The translations under genes were made by a program, and so were the position numbers. From the NCBI RefSeq assembly GCF_900143005.1, contig NZ_FRCS01000013.1, positions 62,001 to 126,000 of the forward strand: DNA of 64,000 nucleotides, given 5' to 3'. This document shows, piece by piece, positions 17,142 to 23,951 of this stretch. Positions within the stretch are counted from its first letter, which is position 1. Every line of letters starts with the position of its first letter. Origin of the DNA: Cryptosporangium aurantiacum. Lineage in GTDB: Bacteria > Actinomycetota > Actinomycetes > Mycobacteriales > Cryptosporangiaceae. A model generated the notes under the pieces. The model saw only the letters and a program-made list of their open reading frames with translations. It did not search any database and was not told where the DNA came from.

Positions 17142-18236
17142 GTGGTCTTCAGGAAGTTGATGCACGCGTTCGGTGCCGGCGGACCGTCCGTCGACACCGT
17201 GCTGGAACGCGGCGACTGCCGGCCCGGCGAGCTGGTGCGCGGTGAGGTCCGGCTCCGCGGCGGCGACCGGACCGTCACGATCGAACGCATCGAGCTCGGC
17301 CTCGTCACCCGCGTCGAGTTCGAGGGCGGCGACCACGAGCAGGCGGGCGGCGTCGAGTTTGCCCGGCTCCCGCTCACCGGCGGCTTCGAGCTGCCCGCGA
17401 ACACCGACCGATCGATCCCGTTCCAGTTCCCGGTGCCCTGGGAGGCGCCGGTCACCGCGGTGTTCGGCCAGCCGCTGCGCGGCATGGCCGTCGGGCTGCG
17501 CACCGAGGTCGCGGTCGCGAAGGCGATCGACGCCGGTGACCTCGACCCGGTGGCGATCCACCCGCTGCCCGCACAGGAGCTGTTCCTGGACGCGGTCGCG
17601 CGCCTCGGGTTCACGTTCCGCAGCGCGGACGTGGAGTACGGGCAGCTGCGGGGCGTGCCGCAGCAGCTGCCGTTCTACCAGGAGATCGAGTTCTTCCCGG
17701 CGCCGGCATACGCCGGGCGGCTCAACGAGCTCGAGGTGACGTTCGTCGCCGGGCCGCAGGCGGTCGACGTCGTGCTCGAGGTCGACAAGCGCGGCGGCCT
17801 GTTCAGCGGCGGGGCGGACACGTTCCACCACCTGCGGATCGATTACGCGACCGCCGGTGACACCGACTGGGCGGGATACCTCGACGGCTGGCTCCAGCAG
17901 CTGCTGGCGGGCTCCCACGGCGGGTTCGGCGGCGGCCCCGGTGCCTACGGCGGACAAGGTGCCTACGGCGGACAAGGTGCCTACGGCGGACAAGGTGCCT
18001 ACGGCGGACAAGGTGCCTACGGCGGACAAGGTGCCTACGGCGGACAGGGTGCCTACGGAGGACAGGGGGCCTTCGGCAGCTACGGCCACCACGGTCACCG
18101 TCGCCGCCGCGGGCACGGGATGGGTGCGGTCGCGGGCGGCGCGGCCGCCGGGTTCGTCGGCGGAATGGTCGCCGGTGAGGTCCTCGACGAAGCCGGTGAC
18201 GCGCTCTTCGGCGACGACGAGGGAGAGTTCTTCTAA
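17142..18236 (+). CDS. Spo0M-like protein with GAYGGQ repeats
   Basis: A 364-residue protein. Residues ~1-255 are the arrestin-like Spo0M/SpoOM domain (GGPSVDTVLERGDCRPGELVRG; VTRVEFEGGDHEQ; FTFRSADVEYGQ; PFYQEIEFF), known in Bacillus as a sporulation-control protein and common in actinobacteria with an unknown role. The domain is followed by seven perfect GAYGGQ hexapeptides, a His/Arg-rich patch and a Gly/Ala zipper-like hydrophobic segment (~325-350), ending in an acidic tail. The last part could insert in membranes. GTG start with GAGGAG 5 bases upstream. It is divergent from the GlxA regulator, and its stop overlaps the stop of the next, convergent gene. Confidence 0.8.
   Translation: MVFRKLMHAFGAGGPSVDTVLERGDCRPGELVRGEVRLRGGDRTVTIERIELGLVTRVEFEGGDHEQAGGVEFARLPLTGGFELPANTDRSIPFQFPVPWEAPVTAVFGQPLRGMAVGLRTEVAVAKAIDAGDLDPVAIHPLPAQELFLDAVARLGFTFRSADVEYGQLRGVPQQLPFYQEIEFFPAPAYAGRLNELEVTFVAGPQAVDVVLEVDKRGGLFSGGADTFHHLRIDYATAGDTDWAGYLDGWLQQLLAGSHGGFGGGPGAYGGQGAYGGQGAYGGQGAYGGQGAYGGQGAYGGQGAYGGQGAFGSYGHHGHRRRRGHGMGAVAGGAAAGFVGGMVAGEVLDEAGDALFGDDEGEFF
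17940..18065 (+). repeat. Seven tandem 18-bp in-frame repeats (GAYGGQ)
   Basis: Seven 18-base units each encode GAYGGQ. The first five are identical at the DNA level; the last two differ only at synonymous third positions (CAG for CAA, GGA for GGC). The near-identity suggests recent expansion by slippage, so copy number may vary between strains. Confidence 0.9.
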
Positions 18237-19156
18237 CCGCGGATCGGGACCGCTCCGATCGGGGCCGGTATGCGCTCGGTCGCGGTGAGCAGCGTCCGGG
18301 CGTCGGTGGTGTACGCGATCGCCTCGCCCTGACGGCTCGCGGGCAACCGGATCTGCCGCGGAGCCCGGGTCACCAGCGCCCGGGCGATGTTTCCGTCCGG
18401 CGCGTACCACTCGAACGCCCGGTCGTACGTGCGGAGCACCGCCCGGGTGCCGTCCCGGGACACCGCTCCCCCGGTGATCAGGCGGCTGCGTGCCCGGCAC
18501 GCCGGGCACGCGCGACGCACGTCGAAGCGCCCGACCAGCCGCAGCCACCCGGTCGGGCGCAGCGGCGCGTCGGCGACGTAGACGCCCGCGGCACCGGCCG
18601 TCTTGGTGACCAGGACGGCCGCCCCACGGCGGGTGACGAGCATCGCCTCCGCGTCGTGCGCCCCGTCGGGGTAGCGCAGGTCGTACCGGGCGACCGCGGT
18701 CGCTGCGGTACCCACCCGCCACCGGAACAGCGACACCGCGAGCCGGTAGCCGGTGTTGCCACCGATGTCGGCGATCCAGAACGTCCCGGACGCGTCGAGC
18801 GCGATGTCCTCGGTGTCGAACCGCTTCCCGCCCAGCGGGACGGCGTCCGGGTCACGGGGGGCGGGCGGACGGAGCACGGTCCGCCGGATCGGGCGGCACC
18901 CGGCGTCCAGACGCCAGATCACCGGGCCGGTGTCGTTGACGACCGAGAACCCCCCGGGGCGTTCGACGAGGCCGCTGATCTGCCCCAGCCGACGATCGGC
19001 GACGACGCACCGGGTCACCGGACGTCCGACCGCGGGCGCGGCGACCGCGCGCACGATCGGGAACAGGCTCCCGACGACGCTCAGGCTGATCGCCGCACGG
19101 ACGGCCTTGACTGCCAGCCTCGTCGCCACCGCAGCCCCCGTCCGTACCACGAGCAC
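18233..19156 (-). CDS. Secreted or membrane-anchored protein, probable beta-propeller
   Basis: A 307-residue protein with a basic N-terminus and hydrophobic segment (~18-42) that acts as signal or anchor. The rest has repeated beta-strand patterns of propeller or NHL type: ISGLVERPGGFSVVNDTGPV, DTEDIALDASGTFWIADIGGNT and GEAIAYTTDARTLLTATE. Two cysteines in CPACRAR could bind metal or form a disulfide. It resembles esterase-like or SdiA-regulated extracytoplasmic propellers but I cannot name a family or activity. GTG start at 19156; the stop overlaps that of the convergent Spo0M-like gene. Confidence 0.6.
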   Translation of the reverse strand: MLVVRTGAAVATRLAVKAVRAAISLSVVGSLFPIVRAVAAPAVGRPVTRCVVADRRLGQISGLVERPGGFSVVNDTGPVIWRLDAGCRPIRRTVLRPPAPRDPDAVPLGGKRFDTEDIALDASGTFWIADIGGNTGYRLAVSLFRWRVGTAATAVARYDLRYPDGAHDAEAMLVTRRGAAVLVTKTAGAAGVYVADAPLRPTGWLRLVGRFDVRRACPACRARSRLITGGAVSRDGTRAVLRTYDRAFEWYAPDGNIARALVTRAPRQIRLPASRQGEAIAYTTDARTLLTATERIPAPIGAVPIRG

Positions 19157-19201
19157 CGGTGCGCCCGTAATGTCCGATTCCCATCGGCGGTACGCACCGT
19201 A

Positions 19202-20212
19202 CTAGATCCGTTCGTCCCGTGCGGGCGCGCCTTGGTCATACAGCGCTGCCAGCGCCCTCGCGGTGCCGACGAACAGCGCGCGCAGCTCCGGCGGCCCCAG
19301 GACCTCCACCTCCGCGCCGAGCGCGAGAAAGTCGCCGTGCGCCTTCCGGATGTGCTCGACCGGGATCGTGGTGCGGAACCACCCGTCCGGGTCCGGCGGG
19401 TCGGCGTTCGCCCTGGCCGCCTGCGTCATGGCAGGGCCCCCGAGCAGGTGTTGCAGCCGGTCGAGCCCCGCCGGCGAGAGCCGCACCTCGGCCTCGCCGC
19501 GGATCAGGTTGCGCTCGAACCGGCTCGTCCACTTCTGCCAGTACTCGGCCAGGTCGAAGCCCTCCGGACGCGCGAACCGCTCACCCGGCACTTCGACGTC
19601 GAGCAGGTGAGAGACCTTGTAGGCCCGGATCTCGTCGCCGGGGACCTTGCGTGCGACGAAGTACCAGACCCCGGCCTTCAGCACGAGTCCCAGCGGATCC
19701 CAGACCCGCTCCACGTCCCGGGGCGCCCGCCAGCGCCGGTAGCGGGCGTAGATCCGGTGCTGGTTCCAGACGGCGTCCGCGAGGGCCGCGAGGTGCGGCA
19801 CCTGCTCGGCCTCGCGGAACCAGCCGGGAGCGTCGAGGTGGAAACGTTCACGCATGCGCTCGGCGCGAGTGCGCAGCTCGGCCGGGAGCGCGGCCAGCAG
19901 CTTGAGCTCGGCGGCGGCCAGCTCGGTGCCGAGGCCCAGCGCGGCGGCCGGGCCCGGCATACCGACCAGGAACAGCGACTCCGCCTGGTCGATCGTGAGG
20001 CCGGTGAGCCTCGTGCGGTAGCCCTCCAGCAGCTGGTAGCCGCCGGCCGGCCCACGGTCGGCATACAGCGGTACCCCGGCCGCCGAGAGCGCCTCGACGT
20101 CCCGGTACACGGTGCGTACCGACACCTCGAGCTCGTCGGCGAGCTCCTGCGCGGTCATCCGGCCGCGGGTCTGCACCAGCAGCAGCATCGAGAGCAGTCG
20201 GTCGGCACGCAC
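19202..20212 (-). CDS. YafY-type HTH-WYL transcriptional regulator
   Basis: A 336-residue regulator with an N-terminal HTH_11 winged helix (~1-60; RLLSMLLLVQTRGRMTAQELADELEVSVRTVYRD) and a WYL domain (~140-230; WDPLGLVLKAGVWYFVARKV), followed by a WCX-type C-terminal region. WYL domains bind ligands such as nucleic acids or second messengers. The GTG start lies 14 bases from a perfect 15-bp inverted repeat whose core TGACA-N5-TGTCA fits an autoregulatory operator. It is not the PafB/PafC pair often found after actinobacterial proteasome genes: its N-terminus and length are those of YafY-type regulators. Confidence 0.85.
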   Translation of the reverse strand: MRADRLLSMLLLVQTRGRMTAQELADELEVSVRTVYRDVEALSAAGVPLYADRGPAGGYQLLEGYRTRLTGLTIDQAESLFLVGMPGPAAALGLGTELAAAELKLLAALPAELRTRAERMRERFHLDAPGWFREAEQVPHLAALADAVWNQHRIYARYRRWRAPRDVERVWDPLGLVLKAGVWYFVARKVPGDEIRAYKVSHLLDVEVPGERFARPEGFDLAEYWQKWTSRFERNLIRGEAEVRLSPAGLDRLQHLLGGPAMTQAARANADPPDPDGWFRTTIPVEHIRKAHGDFLALGAEVEVLGPPELRALFVGTARALAALYDQGAPARDERI

Positions 20213-20225
20213 GCCCTCAGTGTGC

Positions 20226-20260
20226 CGCGCATGCCTGACAACCGATGTCAGGCATGCGCG
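20226..20260. promoter_or_regulatory. Perfect 15-bp inverted repeat: WYL operator and/or prcA terminator
   Basis: 20226-20240 and 20246-20260 are exact reverse complements around a 5-base spacer; the inner core is GCCTGACA...TGTCAGGC. It fills the gap between the prcA stop (20267) and the WYL regulator start (20212), both leftward. It could be the prcBA terminator, the regulator's operator, or both. Confidence 0.65.
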
Positions 20261-20266
20261 CGGTGC

Positions 20267-21064
20267 TCAGGAGTCGGACGACTCCGACGACTCCGACGAC
20301 TCGGTGCCCTCGGCCGACTCCGGCTCCTCGGACGACGCCTCGCTCTCGGCGTCCGCAGAAGTAGTTTCAGTGACGAGGAGGCCCTCCAGGGCCGCACCGA
20401 TCAGCCGGCGGAAGGCCCGGCCCGGCCGGGTGCGGTCGAGGACCGCGACCTCGAGCTGCGCCGCGGAGATCGTGCGGGGGTTGCCGTTCTCCCCGCCGAT
20501 CGACGCCAGCGCGTCGACCGCGATCTTCAGCGTCGCCCGCAGGTCGAGCCCGGCGTCGTGCTTCTCGCGCACCTGGGTCGCGATCGCCTCCGACTGCCCG
20601 CCCATCGCGACGAAGCCCGGCTCGTCGCTGACCGAGCCGTCGTAGGTGAGCCGGTAGAGCTCGTCCGCACCGGCCTCGGCGCCGACCTGCGCGACGCAGA
20701 CCTCGACCTCGAACGGCTTGGACTGCTCACCGAAGATCGCGCCGAGCTGCTGGGCGAACGCGTTGACTAGGCCGCGGGCGGTGACGTCACGGCGGTCGTA
20801 GGAGTACCCGCGAAGGTCGGCGTAGCGCACGCCGCCCTGCCGCAGTGCCTCGAACTCGTTGTACTTACCGACCGCGGCGAAGCCGATGCGGTCGTAGATC
20901 TCACTGACCTTGTGGAGCGCGTTGGACGTGTTCTCGGCGACGAACAGCACGCCGCCCGCGTAGCTGAGCACGACCACACTGCGACCGCGCGCGATCCCCT
21001 TGCGCGCGAACTCCGAGCGGTCGCGCATGAGCTGCTCGGGCGAGGCATAGAACTGCATGGCCAC
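20267..21064 (-). CDS. prcA: 20S proteasome alpha subunit
   Basis: A 265-residue alpha subunit, the outer ring and gate of the actinobacterial 20S proteasome. It shows the family start ([22 protein letters not shown]), [26 protein letters not shown] and [15 protein letters not shown]. The last ~30 residues are a Ser/Glu-rich acidic tail, encoded partly by short repeats, longer than in mycobacteria and probably disordered. GTG start at 21064 with AAGGGG 10 bases upstream; an ATG two codons later is possible. It lies 31 bases after prcB in the same transcription unit. pafA, often found after prcA in other actinobacteria, is not here. Confidence 0.97.
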   Translation of the reverse strand: MAMQFYASPEQLMRDRSEFARKGIARGRSVVVLSYAGGVLFVAENTSNALHKVSEIYDRIGFAAVGKYNEFEALRQGGVRYADLRGYSYDRRDVTARGLVNAFAQQLGAIFGEQSKPFEVEVCVAQVGAEAGADELYRLTYDGSVSDEPGFVAMGGQSEAIATQVREKHDAGLDLRATLKIAVDALASIGGENGNPRTISAAQLEVAVLDRTRPGRAFRRLIGAALEGLLVTETTSADAESEASSEEPESAEGTESSESSESSDS

Positions 21065-21095
21065 GGTGCTGGGGCCCCTTCGCTAGAACTGAACT

Positions 21096-21953
21096 TCAGA
21101 CGCCCGGGTTCGCCGTACGGTCGGCGATCACGTCGGCCACGACCGCACCGACCTCGTCGTCGGTCAGCCGCCGGACGCCCTCGGCGTCGACGACCGTCAA
21201 GATCGGGTAGAGCTTGCGGATGATGTCCGGGCCGCCGGTCGCCGAGTCGTCGTCGGCCGCGTCGTAGAGCGACTCGACCAGGACGCGCACGGCCCCGGTC
21301 TGGTCCATCCCCGGCTTCCAGAGCTTCTTGAGCGCGGACTTCGCGAACACCGAGCCCGACCCGACCGACGAGTAGCCCTGGTCCTCCCAGCACCCGCCGG
21401 TGACGTCGAACCCGAAGATCCGGCCGGCCTTCGCGGGGTCGGTGGCGTCCAGGTCGTACCCGGCGAACAGCGGGATCACCGCGAGGCCCTGGAGCGCGGC
21501 GCCCAGGTTGCCACGGATCATGATCGACAGCCGGTTCGCCTTGGCGTCGAGGGTCAGCGGGGTGCCCTCGATCTTCTCGTAGTGCTCCAGCTCCACCTGG
21601 TAGAGCCGGATCATCTCGATCGCGATGCCGGCCGTACCGGCGATGCCCGCGACCGAGTACGCGTCGGTCGGGAAGACCTTCTCGATGTCGCGCTGGGCGA
21701 TCATGTTGCCCTGGGTGGCCCGGCGGTCGCCGCCCATGACCACGCCGCCGGCGTAGGTGGCGGCGACGATCGTGGTGCCGTGCGGCGCGACCGAGCCGTG
21801 GTCACCGGGCGGCAACGGACGCCGCCCCGGAAGCAGCTCGGGTGCGGTCAGGTTGAGGAACTCGGTGAACGACGACCCCCCTGGCGCGGTGAACAGGTTC
21901 GAGAAACGGCCGGAAGCACCTAGACCCCCCGTAGCGCCAAGACCCGTGGCCAC
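21096..21953 (-). CDS. prcB: 20S proteasome beta subunit (catalytic, with propeptide)
   Basis: A 285-residue precursor. A 59-residue propeptide ends in HG, and self-cleavage exposes Thr60 as the catalytic nucleophile ([11 protein letters not shown]). In mature numbering Thr1, Asp17 (GGDRRAT) and Lys33 (DIEKVF) are all in place, so the subunit should be active. It assembles into the inner rings of the 20S core with PrcA. GTG start at 21953 with GAGAGGA 5 bases upstream. A strong hairpin separates it from pup, which suggests prcBA can be transcribed from its own promoter. Confidence 0.97.
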   Translation of the reverse strand: MATGLGATGGLGASGRFSNLFTAPGGSSFTEFLNLTAPELLPGRRPLPPGDHGSVAPHGTTIVAATYAGGVVMGGDRRATQGNMIAQRDIEKVFPTDAYSVAGIAGTAGIAIEMIRLYQVELEHYEKIEGTPLTLDAKANRLSIMIRGNLGAALQGLAVIPLFAGYDLDATDPAKAGRIFGFDVTGGCWEDQGYSSVGSGSVFAKSALKKLWKPGMDQTGAVRVLVESLYDAADDDSATGGPDIIRKLYPILTVVDAEGVRRLTDDEVGAVVADVIADRTANPGV

Positions 21954-22011
21954 CTGGATCCTCTCTCGTACGTACGCGTCAATCCTGCTGCAACCCTACC
22001 GCCACCCGCAC

Positions 22012-22048
22012 GAAGGCCGCCCGGCAGCGTTGGCTGCGGGCGGCCTTC
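22012..22048 (-). terminator. Hairpin after pup
   Basis: GAAGGCCGCCCG (22012-22023) pairs perfectly with CGGGCGGCCTTC (22037-22048), and the inner bases (GCAGC/GCTG) extend the stem. It lies just after the leftward pup gene and before prcB, so it likely ends or attenuates pup transcripts. Confidence 0.75.
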
Positions 22049-22059
22049 GATGTCGGGGG

Positions 22060-22272
22060 CTACTCGCCGCCCTTCTGCACGTATCCGCGGACGAACTCCT
22101 CCGCGTTCTCCTCGAGGACCGAGTCGATCTCGTCGAGCATCGCGTCGACGTCCTCGGTCAGCTCCTCGACCCGCTCGGCGACCTCAGGATTCGCCTCGAC
22201 GGCCTCGACCTCGTCGACGTCCTGCCGGGCCCGGCTACTCTGCGACTGTCCGCCGCTGTCCCTGGTGCTCAT
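22060..22272 (-). CDS. pup: Prokaryotic ubiquitin-like protein Pup (ends in GGE)
   Basis: A 70-residue Pup: a disordered, acidic protein with the C-terminal helix that binds the ARC coiled coil and the end FVRGYVQKGGE. The final residue is already Glu (codon GAG), so ligation to target lysines needs no prior deamidation, unlike mycobacterial Pup ending in Gln. ATG start with GGGGAG 6-8 bases upstream. It sits between dop (61 bases upstream) and prcB. The ligase gene pafA is not in this window. Confidence 0.96.
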   Translation of the reverse strand: MSTRDSGGQSQSSRARQDVDEVEAVEANPEVAERVEELTEDVDAMLDEIDSVLEENAEEFVRGYVQKGGE

Positions 22273-22333
22273 GGCGTCTCCCCTCGGTTCGCATCTCGAC
22301 GGTACCTCCCCGGAACGGCAATTGGTCCGAGAG

Positions 22334-23857
22334 TTAACGTCCTGGACCCGTCAGCGCGTCCAGCAGCTCGGTCGCGCTGTCGCACCGATCGAGCAGGCTA
22401 CCGACGTGCTGGAGCGTGCCGCGCTCCGGCTCGAGCATCGGCACCCGCACCAGCGACTCCCGGCCGACGTCGAAGATCAGCGAGTCCCAGCTCGCGGCCA
22501 CCACCGACGCGCCGTACTTCTCCAGGCACCGGCCGCGGAAGTACGCGCGGGTGTCGGTCGGCGGCTTGAGCATCGCCTTCGCGACCTCGTCGTCGTCGAG
22601 CAGCCGTTTCATCGCGCCGCGGGCCACCAGCCGGTGGTAGAGGCCCTTCTCTTTCCGGACGTCGTGGTACTGCAGGTCGACCAGCTGCAGCCGGGGCGAG
22701 TCCCAGCCCAGGCCGTCCCGGTCGCGGTACCCCTCGAGGAGGCGCAGCTTGGCGACCCAGTCCAGTTCGGTCGCGCAGAGCATCGGGTCGCGGCGGAGCC
22801 GGTCGAGCATCGACTCCCAGCGCTCCAGTACGTCCTTGGTGATCGGGTCGACGTCGTCCCCGTACCGGTCGGCGACGTACTGGCGAGCCCGCTCGCAGTA
22901 GATCTCCTGGATGTCCAGCGCGGTCATCTTCCGGCCGTCGCGGAGACTCACCTTGTGCTGCAGGCCGGGGTCGTGGGAGACCGAACGGAGGTCGGTCACC
23001 GGCTCGGCCAGCGCGAGGTCCCCGGGCAGCGCCTTGTCCTCGATCAGGCTGAGCACCAGCGACGTCGTGCCGACCTTGAGGTACGTCGCGATCTCCGACA
23101 GATTCGCGTCGCCGATGATCACGTGCAGCCGCCGGTACTTCTCGGCGTCCGCGTGCGGTTCGTCCCTGGTGTTGATGATCGGCCGCTTGAGCGTCGTCTC
23201 CAGACCGACCTCGACCTCGAAGAAGTCGGAGCGCTGGCTGATCTGGAACCCGGTCCCCGATCCGTCCTGGCCGATGCCCACCCGGCCGGCACCGCAGATC
23301 ACCTGCCGGGTGACGAAGAACGGCGTCAGGTGCGTGACGATCTCGCTGAACGGCGTCCGGCGGCGCATGAGGTAGTTCTCGTGCGCACCGTAGGACGCGC
23401 CCTTGTTGTCCGTGTTGTTCTTGTACAGGTTGATCGGCGGTGCGCCGGGCACGGTGGCCGCGCGCCGCGACGCCTCGGCCATCACCCACTCGCCCGCCTT
23501 GTCGAACAGCACGACGTCGCGCGGGTTCGTCACCTCGGGCGTGGAGTACTCGGGGTGCGCGTGGTCGACGTAGAGCCGGGCGCCGTTGGTGAGGATGACG
23601 TTGGCCAGGCCGAGGTCCTCATCGGCCAGCGCCTCCGCCGGATCGTAGAGCGCCCCGCCGTAGTTGAACCCGCGGGCGTCGCGCAGCGGCGACTCCTCCT
23701 CGTAGTCCCATCTGGCCCGACCGTTGCGCGCCGGGTCGTTGCGGGCCCCGTACGCGTTGACGATCTGGGACGAGGTGACCATCGGGTTGGCGCCGGGCTG
23801 GCCCGGGACCGAGATGCCGTACTCCACCTCGGTGCCCATGATTCGTCGCGCGCTCAT
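22334..23857 (-). CDS. dop: Depupylase/Pup deamidase
   Basis: A 507-residue member of the glutamine-synthetase-like Dop/PafA family. It carries the nucleotide/metal GTEVEYGIS motif (~8), the Dop-type loop region with [50 protein letters not shown] and [19 protein letters not shown]. It cleaves Pup from substrates; since Pup here ends in Glu, deamidation should not be needed. ATG at 23857 has no ribosome site but a TAGGCT box (complement of 23864-23869) 6 bases upstream, suggesting a leaderless transcript. Dop rather than PafA is supported by the motifs and by its position next to pup. Confidence 0.95.
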   Translation of the reverse strand: MSARRIMGTEVEYGISVPGQPGANPMVTSSQIVNAYGARNDPARNGRARWDYEEESPLRDARGFNYGGALYDPAEALADEDLGLANVILTNGARLYVDHAHPEYSTPEVTNPRDVVLFDKAGEWVMAEASRRAATVPGAPPINLYKNNTDNKGASYGAHENYLMRRRTPFSEIVTHLTPFFVTRQVICGAGRVGIGQDGSGTGFQISQRSDFFEVEVGLETTLKRPIINTRDEPHADAEKYRRLHVIIGDANLSEIATYLKVGTTSLVLSLIEDKALPGDLALAEPVTDLRSVSHDPGLQHKVSLRDGRKMTALDIQEIYCERARQYVADRYGDDVDPITKDVLERWESMLDRLRRDPMLCATELDWVAKLRLLEGYRDRDGLGWDSPRLQLVDLQYHDVRKEKGLYHRLVARGAMKRLLDDDEVAKAMLKPPTDTRAYFRGRCLEKYGASVVAASWDSLIFDVGRESLVRVPMLEPERGTLQHVGSLLDRCDSATELLDALTGPGR

Positions 23858-23951
23858 GAACGAAGCCTACGTACCTCAGCGTCTCGGCGCCCGGCCTGGT
23901 CGACGGCTTTCGCGCCACACCCCGCCGTCGTCCGGTGGCACCGGGTCGCGG

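Noticed and set aside
17940-18065. CRISPR or VNTR outside a gene
   Set aside because: The repeats are in frame, encode GAYGGQ and lie within a recognised gene.
19202-20212. PafB or PafC
   Set aside because: The protein is a single YafY-type HTH-WYL regulator; PafB/C have a different N-terminus, occur as a pair and normally follow pafA.
18656-20770. A 704-codon + strand frame
   Set aside because: It is antisense to the secreted protein, WYL regulator and prcA, with low-complexity Arg/Gln/Val composition.
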